Shown here piece by piece: positions 32,458-41,173 of a stretch of 64,000 nt of DNA (position 1 is the stretch's first letter; each line of letters begins with the position of its first letter). Both the position numbers and the translations under genes were made by a program. The notes beneath the pieces are model-generated. The model worked only from the letters and a program-made list of their open reading frames with translations. It searched no databases and was not told the origin of the DNA. The stretch is from CAIWXH01 sp964555675 (GTDB taxonomy: Bacteria; Chloroflexota; Chloroflexia; Chloroflexales; Chloroflexaceae), in contig CAZKTU010000005.1 in NCBI GenBank assembly GCA_964555675.1, positions 5,946 through 69,945 of the forward strand. Direction: 5' to 3'.

Positions 32458-33822
32458 CTACTCTGGGACCTCATGCTCGCCGAGGCGGCGGGTGGCATAG
32501 GTCAGCTCGCGGGCGCCGGCCCCCGTGTCGCGCCCGGTGGCGGCGAGGGCTTCGGCTTCGCGCAGGGCGGCCTCGGCGAGGGCGGGCTGGCCCAGGTCGC
32601 GCAGGCGGGCGGCGGCGGCCCGCATGAGCGCGGCGGCGCTCTGGCTGTCGCCGCGGGCGGCGGCCTCGGCGGCGCGGCGCTGGAGGCGGGCGGCGCTGGC
32701 CTGGGCGGCGGCGGTCAGTATCGCGGGCGCGGGCGGGGCGGCGTCGGGCGAATAGTGGGCGATCAGGTCGGCGCCGGCCCTGGCCTCCCCGCTACTTGCC
32801 GTCAGGGCGGCCAGCCTGACCCGCGCGCCGCCGGGGGCGGGGCGGGGCGGCACGGGCGGCGCGAGGATCTCGAGCAAGAGGCGGGCAGGTGCGCCGCGCT
32901 CGAGGTCGCCGAGGCGCAGGGTGAGGCGACGCCCCTCGGGGTCGCCCTGCTCCCATTCGAGGGGGGCGAGGGCGGGGCTGAGGCGGGTGACGTGGCGCAG
33001 GGCCGCGCCGCGCGGCAGGCTCAGCTCGAGGGTCAGGGCGCGGGCGGCAACGCCGCGGGCGGCGTCGAGTTCGGCGGCGACGGCCGCGGGGATTTGCTCG
33101 GCGTGGCGCAGGTAGGCCGCCCGGCCGCCGCTGATGTCGGCCATGCGTGTGAGCAAGTCGTCCTGGAACTCGCCGCCGAGGCCGAGGGTGCTGACGCTGA
33201 CTCCGTCTGCCGCGGCGTCGCGCGCCAATGCCAGGCAGGCCGCGGGGTCGCGGGTGAAGCCGTCGGTGAGCAGCATGAGCCTGCTGACGCCTTGGCCGCT
33301 GCGGCGCAGCTCGGCCAGGGCCACGCTCATGCCGGCGGCCAGATCGGTCTCCTCGCCCAGGCGCAAGCTGCGCAGGCGCGCCACGCCGGCCACCAGTTCG
33401 GCGCGGCGTTCGCCCCCGGCCGCCACCAGCAGGACGGCCTGCTCGGCGCAGGCCACCAGGCAGAGCCGGTCGGCCCGGTCGAGGCGCTCGACGATACTGT
33501 GGAGGGCGCGGGCGGTGTGCTCGAGGGCGCTGGGGGCGGCGGCTCGCACCTCCTCGGGCACGGGGCCGGCGAGCTGCCAGACGGGCACGCCGTCGACCAG
33601 CACCTCCTGGGCGCCGCCCGAGCGGACCAGCTCGCGGAACTGCTCCTCGCTGACGATGGGGATGCGCATCGAGCGGCTGGCGTCGGCGACCACGGCCCAG
33701 CTGACCGGCGTGGCCCCGCCGCCGGCGTCGGCCGTGACGGTCACCAGGGCGTAGCAGAGCTGGGGCTCGGCGCTGGGCACCAGGGCGAGGGCCGGGGGCT
33801 GGATGGTGAGCAGAAGGGACAT
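32458..33822 (-). CDS. von Willebrand factor type A domain protein
   Basis: 454 aa. A beta-strand leader is followed by a VWA domain whose MIDAS metal site reads VVADASRSM (DxSxS), with Thr in LRLGEETDLAAG and Asp in LLTDGFTRDP. A beta-sandwich and an Ala-rich helical tail (AAAQASAARLQRRAAEAAARG) follow. No signal peptide or membrane span, so it is cytosolic. It probably binds a protein partner through the metal site. It starts 7 bases after the carboxylase stop. Start ATG 33822 fits the beginning MSLLLTIQPP. Confidence 0.85.
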   Translation of the reverse strand: MSLLLTIQPPALALVPSAEPQLCYALVTVTADAGGGATPVSWAVVADASRSMRIPIVSEEQFRELVRSGGAQEVLVDGVPVWQLAGPVPEEVRAAAPSALEHTARALHSIVERLDRADRLCLVACAEQAVLLVAAGGERRAELVAGVARLRSLRLGEETDLAAGMSVALAELRRSGQGVSRLMLLTDGFTRDPAACLALARDAAADGVSVSTLGLGGEFQDDLLTRMADISGGRAAYLRHAEQIPAAVAAELDAARGVAARALTLELSLPRGAALRHVTRLSPALAPLEWEQGDPEGRRLTLRLGDLERGAPARLLLEILAPPVPPRPAPGGARVRLAALTASSGEARAGADLIAHYSPDAAPPAPAILTAAAQASAARLQRRAAEAAARGDSQSAAALMRAAAARLRDLGQPALAEAALREAEALAATGRDTGAGARELTYATRRLGEHEVPE

Positions 33823-33829
33823 GCCCCCA

Positions 33830-35824
33830 TTATACAGGAGGCGGCTCGCCATGCTCCTCGGGCGTCAGGTCGACCAGGCTGGCCCCGCCGGCCACGCTGC
33901 TGCCCTGGCTGAAGGGCAGGCGGCGCACGGTGCCGGCGTAGGGCGCGACGACCGTGTGCTCCATCTTCATGGCTTCGAGGATCAGCAGGGCCTGGCCCTC
34001 GCGCACGACCTCGCCCTCGCTCACCAGGACCTTGACCAGGGTGCCCGGCATGGGGGCGCTGAGGTTGGCGGCGCCATGGCCGCCCCCGCTGCGGGCGGCG
34101 CTGTCGGCGCTCAGGGGTGCGGGGCGCGCGAGCCTGTAAGCCGCGCCGCGCCAGGCCACCAACAGGTCGCCGTTGTCGGCGCGGGCCACGCGCAGGCGCG
34201 CCGCCTGACCGTCGAGCCTGAGGGCGAGCTCGCCCGGGCCCTTTGCCGCGATGACCGCCCTGTGGGCTCGGCCCGCGATCTGGAGCGTCCAGTCGTGGCC
34301 TGAACGGCTCGACATAACCGTGTGCTCGACGCCGTCGCACAGCAGCCTGATGGCGAGGGCGCCCCCATTGGCGCGCCAGGGGGCGGCGAAGGGGTCGCGG
34401 GGGGCGCCTCCGGCGTCGCCCTCTTCCTGCGCGAGCAGGGCGGCTGCGGCCAGGACCGCGGGGGGCGGCGGGGGGTGGGCGGTGTCGAGGGGGTGCTCGG
34501 CGAGGAAGCCGGTGTGGGTGTCGCCGGCGGCGTAGGCGGGGTGGGCGGCCAGGGCCCGCAGCAGGGGCAGGTTGGTGGTCAGGCCGAGGACGGCGAAGTC
34601 GTCGAGGGCGCGGCCCAGGCGCGCGACGGCGGCCGCGCGGCTCTCGCCGTAGACGATCAGCTTGGCGATCATGGGGTCGTAGTGGACCGTCACCTCGTCG
34701 CCCGTAGTCAGCCCGGCGTCTACGCGCACCCCCGGCCCGAGGGGCGGCTCGAGCAAGGCCAGGCGGCCCACGGCGGGCAGGTAGGTGACCGGGTCCTCGG
34801 CGTAGAGTCTGGCCTCGATCGCGTGTCCGCGGAACTGCAGATCGGCCTGGCCGAAGGGCAGCCGCTCGCCCGCGGCGATCGCAATCTGCCAGCGCACCAG
34901 GTCGAGGCCGGTGACCAGCTCGGTGACCGGATGCTCGACCTGCAGGCGGGTATTCATCTCGAGGAAGTAGAACTGGCCCGCCTGGTCGAGCACGAACTCG
35001 ACGGTGCCGGCGTTGACATAGGCGGCGGCCCTGGCGGCGCGCACGGCCGCCTCGCCCATCTGCTCGCGCAGGGCGGGGGTGAGGGCGGGCGAGGGCGACT
35101 CTTCGAGGATCTTCTGGTGGCGGCGCTGGATCGAGCACTCGCGCTCGCCGAGGTGCAGCACGGTGCCGTGGCTATCCGCCAGGATCTGGATCTCGACGTG
35201 GCGCGGCCTGAGGATCAGGCGTTCGAGGAAGACCGCCTGGTCGCCGAAGGCGGCCTGGGCCTCGCGGCGGGCGCCCGCCAAAGCCTCGGCGAAGGCGGCG
35301 GGCTCGGTGACGACGCGCATACCCTTGCCACCACCCCCAGCGCTGGCCTTGACCAGCAGGGGGAAGCCGATGCGCACCGCCTCGGCGAGTAGGCGCTCCT
35401 CGGACTGGTCGGCCCCATCGTAGCCGGGCACCACGGGCACCCCGGCTTCTACGGCAAGGCGTCGCGCCCCGATCTTGCCGCCCATGGCCTCGATCGCCTC
35501 AGGGGGTGGGCCGATGAAGGTCAAGCCGGCCTGGGCGCAGGCCCGAGCGAAGGCGGCGTTCTCCGAGAGGAAGCCATAGCCGGGGTGCACGGCCTCGGCC
35601 CCGAGCTGCTGGGCGGCGGCCACGATCGCCTCGCCGCGCAGATAGCTCTGGGCGGCGGGGGGCGGGCCGATACACACGGCGGCGTCGGCCAGGCGCACAT
35701 GGAGGGCCTGGGCGTCGGCCTCAGAGTAGACCGCCAGCGGGCGAATGCCCAGCTCGCGACAGGCCCTGATGATCCGCACGGCAATCTCGCCCCGGTTGGC
35801 GATCAGGATGGAGGTAAAGCGCAT
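33830..35824 (-). CDS. Biotin-dependent acyl-CoA carboxylase alpha subunit (biotin carboxylase + BCCP)
   Basis: 664 aa. The biotin carboxylase part starts MRFTSILIANRGEIAVRIIRAC, with LLVKASAGGGGKGMRVV (ATP-binding Gly loop) and FLEMNTRLQVEHPVTE. The C-terminal carrier domain has EAMKMEHTVVAPYAG, in which the Lys is biotinylated. The fused architecture matches propionyl-, methylcrotonyl- or acetyl-CoA carboxylase alpha chains; methylcrotonyl-CoA carboxylase is the best guess, but the beta (carboxyltransferase) gene is not nearby, so the substrate is open. Chloroflexota of the 3-hydroxypropionate type rely heavily on such enzymes. Confidence 0.9.
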   Translation of the reverse strand: MRFTSILIANRGEIAVRIIRACRELGIRPLAVYSEADAQALHVRLADAAVCIGPPPAAQSYLRGEAIVAAAQQLGAEAVHPGYGFLSENAAFARACAQAGLTFIGPPPEAIEAMGGKIGARRLAVEAGVPVVPGYDGADQSEERLLAEAVRIGFPLLVKASAGGGGKGMRVVTEPAAFAEALAGARREAQAAFGDQAVFLERLILRPRHVEIQILADSHGTVLHLGERECSIQRRHQKILEESPSPALTPALREQMGEAAVRAARAAAYVNAGTVEFVLDQAGQFYFLEMNTRLQVEHPVTELVTGLDLVRWQIAIAAGERLPFGQADLQFRGHAIEARLYAEDPVTYLPAVGRLALLEPPLGPGVRVDAGLTTGDEVTVHYDPMIAKLIVYGESRAAAVARLGRALDDFAVLGLTTNLPLLRALAAHPAYAAGDTHTGFLAEHPLDTAHPPPPPAVLAAAALLAQEEGDAGGAPRDPFAAPWRANGGALAIRLLCDGVEHTVMSSRSGHDWTLQIAGRAHRAVIAAKGPGELALRLDGQAARLRVARADNGDLLVAWRGAAYRLARPAPLSADSAARSGGGHGAANLSAPMPGTLVKVLVSEGEVVREGQALLILEAMKMEHTVVAPYAGTVRRLPFSQGSSVAGGASLVDLTPEEHGEPPPV

Positions 35825-35833
35825 GTGGGGGGT

Positions 35834-35856
35834 GTGGGGGAACCAGGTTCCCCCAC
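35834..35856. repeat. Palindromic element GTGGGGGAAC-CAG-GTTCCCCCAC
   Basis: A perfect 10-bp stem with a CAG loop, 10 bases upstream of the carboxylase start. Member of the 3-nt-loop palindrome family. Confidence 0.65.
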
Positions 35857-35885
35857 GGCATTAGCTTTTCGCCCCTGGCGGGGGT

Positions 35886-35908
35886 GCGGGGGAACCTGGT
35901 TCCCCCGC
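35886..35908. repeat. Palindromic element GCGGGGGAAC-CTG-GTTCCCCCGC
   Basis: A perfect 10-bp stem. Compared with the copy 50 bases away, the second stem pair changes from T-A to C-G and the loop from CAG to CTG, so pairing is kept. The same element recurs at 36041-36063 because the contig ends are duplicated. Confidence 0.65.
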
Positions 35909-35928
35909 TACTTCAGCTTGGGGATCAC

Positions 35929-36028
35929 NNNNNNNNNNNNNNNNNNNNNNNNNNNNNNNNNNNNNNNNNNNNNNNNNNNNNNNNNNNNNNNNNNNNNNNN
36001 NNNNNNNNNNNNNNNNNNNNNNNNNNNN
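35929..36028. other. Assembly gap (100 N) flanked by a duplicated 55-bp contig end
   Basis: The 55 bases before the gap (35874-35928) are identical to the 55 bases after it (36029-36083). The true sequence probably has one copy, so the gap most likely represents an unmerged overlap and no missing DNA. Confidence 0.85.
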
Positions 36029-36062
36029 CCTGGCGGGGGTGCGGGGGAACCTGGTTCCCCCG

Positions 36063-37043
36063 CTACTTCAGCTTGGGGATCACGTGCTCGCCGTAGGCCT
36101 TGATCCACTGCTCCTGGTTGCGGCCGACGTTGTGGACATAGATCGCGTTGAAGCCCAGATCGAGGAAGCCCTGCAGGTGGGCGCGGTGCTGCTCGAGGTC
36201 TGAGGAGATCAGCACGCGGCCCTTGAAGTTCTCGGGGCGCACCAGCTTGGCCATGGCGGCGAAGTCCTCGGGTGAGCGGATATCCTGCTTGGGGAAGTTC
36301 ATGCCGCCGTTGGGCCACTCGACCATAGCGCTCTGCATCGCCTCCTCGTCGGTCTCGGCCCACGAGACGTGGATCTGCAGGAGCTTGGGCATGGCTGCGG
36401 GGTCCTTGCCGGCCTCCTTGGCGCCTGCGGCGAAGTTGTCGAGGATGCCGCGCAGCTTCTCGTGGTTGGCGCCGGGGGTGATCAGGCCGTCGCAGGTCTT
36501 GCCGGCCCACTTCAGGGTCTGCGGCCCTGTGGCGGCCACATAGACCGGCACCGGCTGCTCGGGCAGGGTCCACAGGCGCACCTTGTTCATCTTGAAGTAG
36601 CGGCCGCGGTAGCGCACCTCTTTGCCGGCGAGCAGCCGCTGGATGATCTCGGTGGCCTCTTGCATCATCTCGAAGCGCACCAGGGGCTCGGGCCACTCGC
36701 CGCCGACCACATTCTCGTTGAGCAGCTCGCCGCTGCCGAGGCCGAGCCAGAAGCGCCCGGGGAACATGGCCCCCAGGGTGGCGGCGGCGTGGGCGATCAC
36801 CGAGGGGTGGGTGCGGAAGGTCGGGCAGGTGACGCCGGGGCCGAAGTCGCCTTTGGTGACGGTGCCGAGGGCGCCCATCCAGCTATAGGCGTAGGCATTA
36901 TGGCCTTGGGCGGGCACCCAGGGCTGGAAGTGGTCGGCGGCCATCACGCCCTCGAAGCCGTGGGCCTCGGCGAGCCGGGCGTGCTCGAGCAGCTCGGACG
37001 GGTGGAACTGTTCGAGGGCGGCGGAGAGACCGATCTGTGCCAA
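36063..37043 (-). CDS. LLM-class F420-dependent oxidoreductase, G6PDH-like
   Basis: 326 aa TIM-barrel flavin/F420 enzyme. Family hallmarks include EHARLAEAHGFEGVMAADHF, PGRFWLGLGSGELLNE and VPVYVAATGPQTLKWAGK. It resembles the F420-dependent glucose-6-phosphate dehydrogenase group that uses F420 to oxidise a sugar or alcohol substrate. The start is a TTG at 37043, since AAAGGAAG lies 8 bases upstream and the protein then begins LAQIGLSAALEQF, like relatives. It follows cofC and cofD, which make its cofactor. Confidence 0.88.
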   Translation of the reverse strand: MAQIGLSAALEQFHPSELLEHARLAEAHGFEGVMAADHFQPWVPAQGHNAYAYSWMGALGTVTKGDFGPGVTCPTFRTHPSVIAHAAATLGAMFPGRFWLGLGSGELLNENVVGGEWPEPLVRFEMMQEATEIIQRLLAGKEVRYRGRYFKMNKVRLWTLPEQPVPVYVAATGPQTLKWAGKTCDGLITPGANHEKLRGILDNFAAGAKEAGKDPAAMPKLLQIHVSWAETDEEAMQSAMVEWPNGGMNFPKQDIRSPEDFAAMAKLVRPENFKGRVLISSDLEQHRAHLQGFLDLGFNAIYVHNVGRNQEQWIKAYGEHVIPKLK

Positions 37044-37172
37044 GGGGGGTCTTCCTTTCGTCAAAACGTCTACGCCCGCGAGGCGGGCGGGTGCTTCGGG
37101 CGGTCGGACGCAGGGCTCGCTCTCAGTATACACCTCCTTCGACCGCCGGGGCCGTCGACCGCGCGGCGCGTC

Positions 37173-37796
37173 TCAGCCGACGGCGCGGTTGGCGGGCGCG
37201 GGCACGAGGGCGCGGTAGCGAGCGAGGCCGGCCGGGCCGTCGACATCGAGGGCGAGGGTGGGCGAACAGTAGCGGCGGGCGCGCAGCCCGCGGGCGGCGG
37301 CCTCGGCCAGGTGGCGGGCGGCGCTCTCGTGGCCGAAGTGGAAGGGCAGCTCGGCGGAGCGGCGCAGGCCGAGGGCGTTGGTGCCGCTGCCGGCCTCGTC
37401 GGGGGCGAGGGCGACGTCGGCGTCGTGGCCCAGCAGGGCGGCCATGGCCGCGACATCGGCCGGCGTGATCAGGGGCACATCGCCCGGCACCACGAGGATG
37501 GCCTCGGCCCCCGCGGACAGGGCCACAGCGCGGGCCTGAGTGAGGGCCGTGTTGAGGTCGCCGGCCGCCTCGCGCAGCGGCCGCGCGCCCCAGGCCGCGG
37601 CGAGCTGCAGGGCCGTCGGGTCGGCGCTGATCAGCCAGACGTTGCTGATCGGCGCGGCCGGGCTGCGCAGGGTGGCGATCACGCGGGCGAGCATCTCGAG
37701 CACGAGGGCGCGTCGCTCGGCGGGGGTGAGGGTGCCGGCGAGGCGACTCTTAGCCCGGTCGAGGGCTTTGACTGGCACAATCGCGTCGAGTCTCAT
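37173..37796 (-). CDS. cofC: 2-phospho-L-lactate/phosphoenolpyruvate guanylyltransferase
   Basis: 207 aa nucleotidyltransferase of F420 synthesis (CofC/FbiD). It activates phospholactate, or in many bacteria PEP, with GTP to give the substrate of CofD. MRLDAIVPVKALDRAKSRLA, ILVVPGDVPLITPADV and LAPDEAGSGTNALGL are CofC signatures. The start codon overlaps the cofD stop by 4 bases (ATGA), so the two are translationally coupled. Confidence 0.95.
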   Translation of the reverse strand: MRLDAIVPVKALDRAKSRLAGTLTPAERRALVLEMLARVIATLRSPAAPISNVWLISADPTALQLAAAWGARPLREAAGDLNTALTQARAVALSAGAEAILVVPGDVPLITPADVAAMAALLGHDADVALAPDEAGSGTNALGLRRSAELPFHFGHESAARHLAEAAARGLRARRYCSPTLALDVDGPAGLARYRALVPAPANRAVG

Positions 37797-38728
37797 CTGG
37801 CGAAGGCCTGGGCGAGCTCGAGCGCCACGGCGGCCAGGTGCGCCTTCTCGGCGGGGCCGCGCATGATCGTGTCGGTCACTGCCGCGCGCATCCCCAGGGC
37901 CTCGATGGGCGCGGCGAGCGCGGCGTCGACCTGGTCGATCACGATGCCGTCAAGGAAGTCGGCGTAGCCGCGGGCGATCCCGAGGGCCGAGACCTCTTGG
38001 CCCATGGCCCGCATGAGCGGGGCGGCGGGGCCCTTGATCGCCGCGCCGCCGACGATTGGGCTCACGGCGACGATTGGCGCGGCTGTAGCGCGCAGGGCCT
38101 CGCGCACCCCTGGCAGGGCCAGGATCGGGCCGACGCTGACGATCGGGTTGCTCGGCGCGAGCAGGATGGCCTCGGCTGTGGCGATGGCCTCGAGCACGCC
38201 CGGCGCCGGCCGGGCCGGGCCGGCGGCGTGGAGCTTGACCCCGCGCACCTCGTCCTGGGCGCGCCGCTGCACGAAATACTCCTCGAAGTGGAGCTCGCCG
38301 GCGTCGGTGAGGATGTGGGTGGGCGCCGGATCGTCGCTCATGGGCACGATCTGTATGGCCACGCCCAGGGCCTCGCGGAAGCCGGCGGCCACCTGGCTGA
38401 GGGTCGCCCCGCCCCGCAACAGCGCAGTACGCCTGATATGCAGGGCCAGGTCGCGGTCGCCCAGCTTGAACCAGGTGGGCCCGCCCAGGCGGCCCAGCCA
38501 CTCCATGCAGGCGGTCGTATCGCCGACGATGCCCCAGCCCTGCTCGCGGTCGATCAGGCCGGCCAGGCTACAGGTGACGATGTCGAGGTCGGGCGAGATA
38601 GTCAGCCCGTGCAGTGCGAAGTCGTCGCCGGTATTCACGATGGCGGTGACCTGCTCAGGCGGCACGACCTGCACAAGCCCTTCGAGGAATTTCGCGGCGC
38701 CGACGCCTCCGGCGAGGACCACAATCAT
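37793..38728 (-). CDS. cofD: 2-phospho-L-lactate transferase (FbiA/CofD)
   Basis: 311 aa. It joins the CofC product to the deazaflavin Fo, giving F420-0 or dehydro-F420-0. MIVVLAGGVGAAKFLEGL, AIVNTGDDF and LLAPSNPIVSVGPILALPGV are CofD hallmarks. ATG 38728. It is coupled to cofC by a 4-base overlap. A longer open frame that runs through the N gap into the Uma2 gene is an artefact. Confidence 0.96.
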   Translation of the reverse strand: MIVVLAGGVGAAKFLEGLVQVVPPEQVTAIVNTGDDFALHGLTISPDLDIVTCSLAGLIDREQGWGIVGDTTACMEWLGRLGGPTWFKLGDRDLALHIRRTALLRGGATLSQVAAGFREALGVAIQIVPMSDDPAPTHILTDAGELHFEEYFVQRRAQDEVRGVKLHAAGPARPAPGVLEAIATAEAILLAPSNPIVSVGPILALPGVREALRATAAPIVAVSPIVGGAAIKGPAAPLMRAMGQEVSALGIARGYADFLDGIVIDQVDAALAAPIEALGMRAAVTDTIMRGPAEKAHLAAVALELAQAFAR

Positions 38729-38804
38729 GGCTGCTCTGGCTCTCTCAATGGGGCCGCCGCGGCGCGGGGCTGCTGTCAGCGCCCGACCCGCCGGCCCCGG
38801 TCTT

Positions 38805-39670
38805 CTAGACGCTCTCGGGGTCGATACCAAGCTCGCGCAGGCGGGCCGCCAGCCGCTCGGCGCGCTCGCGCTCGGCCNNNNNNNNNNNNNNNNNNNNNNN
38901 NNNNNNNNNNNNNNNNNNNNNNNNNNNNNNNNNNNNNNNNNNNNNNNNNNNNNNNNNNNNNNNNNNNNNNNNNNNNNGGCCGCCAGCCGCTCGGCGCGCT
39001 CGCGCTCGGCCTCGGCGCGCTCGCGCTCGGCCTCGGCGCGCTCGCGCTCGGCCCTCGCTCGGGTTGCGGCCGCGCCGGCCTCCTGCTCGGCCGCCTCGCG
39101 GCGACGAGCCAGCTCGAGGTAGGAGAGGAAGGGCGTGCCGTCGGGGTTCTCGAGCAGTAGCTCGTCGCCGCGCAGCCCGAAACGCACGCCCAGGCGCGGG
39201 CTGACCCAGCCCTCGATCCTGGGGATCAGCCGGAGGCCGCCGCCCAGCCGCCGCCACCCCGTCAGCTCGCCGCCGTCGGGGTCGTAGAGGTAGTACTCCT
39301 CGGCGCCATAGGTTTCGTAGAAGGCCAGCTTGCCGGCCATCTCGGCGGGGGTGTTCTTCGGCGAGAGCACCTCGAAGACCACCTGCGGCGCGATGCCCCC
39401 CTCGCGCCATTGCAGGTAGGCCCCGCGGTGGCCCTTCGGGCGCCCGATGACCACCATGGCGTCGGGGGCGCGCCGGATCTTGGGCTTGCCCTCGACCGGG
39501 TACCAGAGCAGGTCGCCGGCCACGAAGACGTTCGGGTCGTCTTTGAAGAGCGCGTCGAGGCCGCCCTGGATCGTGACGATCCACTGGAACTGCCTGGTGT
39601 TGTCCGACATGGGTTTCCCGTCGCTGCTCGGGTAGTCGATGTCTTCCAGCACGCGTCGCTCGATCGCCAT
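38805..39670 (-). CDS. Uma2 family endonuclease-like protein with a charged coiled-coil tail (interrupted by assembly gap)
   Basis: PD-(D/E)XK-like Uma2/DUF820 fold: PDAMVVIGRPKGHR, PQVVFEVLSPKNT and KLAFYETYGAEEYYLYDP. From about residue 200 it becomes a coiled-coil of AERERAE heptads encoded by a 21-bp repeat, ending RLRELGIDPESV. A 100-N gap lies in the repeat. Removing the N and one copy of the duplicated 34 bases gives a single open frame of 243 codons, so the gene is probably intact. Start ATG 39670. It interrupts the otherwise contiguous F420 gene run. The biological role of Uma2 proteins is unknown. Confidence 0.85.
38878..38977. other. Assembly gap (100 N) flanked by a duplicated 34-bp contig end
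   Basis: Bases 38844-38877 equal bases 38978-39011. Collapsing them restores the Uma2 reading frame, which supports an unmerged overlap in the 21-bp tandem repeat; the real number of heptads is uncertain. Confidence 0.85.
38987..39055 (-). repeat. 21-bp tandem repeat encoding AERERAE heptads
   Basis: About three successive copies of a 21-bp unit (gcctcggcgcgctcgcgctcg) within the Uma2 gene. It is the probable cause of the assembly break. Confidence 0.75.
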
Positions 39671-39782
39671 CGTGGGCCTCCTCCGAAGCATGACCTGCAA
39701 TCCATGCTACCACAATGTTCTGGGTACGTCGCGGTGCTTTATGCGAACAAGTGTACTACACGGAAAAGGGTCTGTCAAGGGT

Positions 39783-40385
39783 CTATTGCCAGCTCGTCAC
39801 GAGCTCGTCGAGGGGACGGCGCGGGCGGCGCACGGGGTCCTGGGCGGGGTAGCCGAGGGGGATCAGGGCGTGGGGGTGCAGCGTCTCGGCGAGGCCCAGG
39901 GCGGCGCGCACCGTGCCCTGGCAGAAGAGCGGCGCGCACATCCAGCCGCCGTCGAAGCCCTGGGCGTAGGCGGCGAGCAGCATGTTCTGCACCGCGCACC
40001 CCAGGCTCTGCACGGCCATGGTCGTCTCGGCCGCCTGCCGCTCGGGGTCGGGGTAGACGTCCAGGTCCTCCAGGTAGAGGCAGGGCACGATCACCGCGGG
40101 CGCCCCGGTGATGCGGGCGTGCGACTTGCGGAAGCGGGTCTCGATCACGGCGGCGTCCTGCCCGTCGAGGGCGAGCTGGCTGCGCCACTCTTCGCCCATG
40201 GCGTCGGCCAGGCGTGTCTTGCCCTCGGGCGTGGTGACGACCACAAAGCGCCATGGCTGCCGCCCGTGGGGCGAGGGCGCCCAGCGGGCCGCCTCGAGCA
40301 CCGCCTCGATCTGCGCGCGGCTCAGCGGGTCGGGCCTGAAGGCGCGCACGCTGCGCCGCCCGCGAATGATCTCGAAGAACTCCAT
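39783..40385 (-). CDS. Nitroreductase-family FMN enzyme, FbiB C-terminal-like (F420 maturation)
   Basis: 200 aa. MEFFEIIRGRRSVRAFRPDPL and EAARWAPSPHGRQPWRFVVV are typical nitroreductase FMN-binding segments. In mycobacteria the same domain is fused to the CofE domain in FbiB, where it reduces dehydro-F420-0. Here cofE lies 14 bases upstream as a separate gene, so this protein very probably supplies that reductase step. This is inferred from context and fold. ATG 40385. Confidence 0.85.
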   Translation of the reverse strand: MEFFEIIRGRRSVRAFRPDPLSRAQIEAVLEAARWAPSPHGRQPWRFVVVTTPEGKTRLADAMGEEWRSQLALDGQDAAVIETRFRKSHARITGAPAVIVPCLYLEDLDVYPDPERQAAETTMAVQSLGCAVQNMLLAAYAQGFDGGWMCAPLFCQGTVRAALGLAETLHPHALIPLGYPAQDPVRRPRRPLDELVTSWQ

Positions 40386-40399
40386 GGTTTCCCTATCGT

Positions 40400-41158
40400 C
40401 TAGCGGAAGAGGTCGAAGCGCGGGTCGCGGATCAGCGCCTTGGCCGTGGCCTCTTCGCTGGGGGTGTAGGCGTAGCCCCGCACGACCGCGGCGGGCACTT
40501 TGTCGATCTTGCCCATGACCAGCTCGGCGGCGCTCGCCAGCTCGTCGGCCACCGCAATCAGGGTGGCGTGCATGGTGTAGCCGTAGGGGTCGTCCACCCC
40601 CGCGAAGTCGCTCAGGGGCGCGATGCCGGCGCAGCCGATCGCGACATTGACCTGTCCGTCGCGCCAGGGCCGGCCGAAGGTGTCGGAGATGATCACGGCA
40701 ACCTCGACCCCGGCGCGCGCGCGCAGCTCGGCCCGCAGAGCGGCGGCGCTGGCGTCAGGGTCCTCGGGCAGCAAACAGACCACCCGCCCTCCCGCCACGT
40801 TCGACTCGTCGACGCCGCTGTTGGCGCAGATCAGCCCGTGGTGGGTCTCAGTGATCAGCACCCCGCTGGTCATCTTGACGATGCGCCGGCTCTCGCGCAG
40901 GACAATCTCCTGGAAGCCGGCGTCCTTGCGCCCCTGGGCGGCGATCTGGCGGGCGAAGGCCGAGGGCTCGACCTCGGCCGGGTCGACTAGGCGGCCCTCG
41001 GCCTTCGAGACGATCTTCTGGGTGACGACGAGCACGTCGCCGTCGGCCAGGGTCTGGCCGCCGCTCGCAAGTGCCGTCAGCAGCAGGCCTGGCAGGTCGT
41101 CGCCCGCTGTGACCTCGCCGATGCCGCGCACGGGAATGATCCGGATCTCGGACTGCAT
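40400..41158 (-). CDS. cofE: Coenzyme F420-0:L-glutamate ligase
   Basis: 252 aa. It adds gamma-linked glutamates to F420-0 using GTP. IRIIPVRGIGEVTAGDDLPGLL, GDVLVVTQKIVSKAEGRLV, TETHHGLICANSGVDESNV and VIISDTFGRPWRDGQVNVAIGC are diagnostic. It is the first gene of the F420 locus (cofE, nitroreductase, Uma2, cofD, cofC, LLM dehydrogenase). The deazaflavin synthase (FbiC or CofG/H) is not in the window. It is transcribed from a shared promoter region with osmC on the other strand. Confidence 0.97.
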   Translation of the reverse strand: MQSEIRIIPVRGIGEVTAGDDLPGLLLTALASGGQTLADGDVLVVTQKIVSKAEGRLVDPAEVEPSAFARQIAAQGRKDAGFQEIVLRESRRIVKMTSGVLITETHHGLICANSGVDESNVAGGRVVCLLPEDPDASAAALRAELRARAGVEVAVIISDTFGRPWRDGQVNVAIGCAGIAPLSDFAGVDDPYGYTMHATLIAVADELASAAELVMGKIDKVPAAVVRGYAYTPSEEATAKALIRDPRFDLFR

Positions 41159-41173
41159 GGGCCATGCCTTTCG

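Noticed and set aside
35908..36696. Alternative end of the LLM oxidoreductase in the gap
   Set aside because: It is generated by the duplicated 55-bp contig end and N run; the real stop is at 36063-36065.
37793..39700. A single 635-aa fusion of Uma2 and CofD
   Set aside because: The frame exists only because 100 N are read as X. Collapsing the duplicated contig ends separates it into a 243-aa Uma2 and a 311-aa CofD with its own ATG at 38728.
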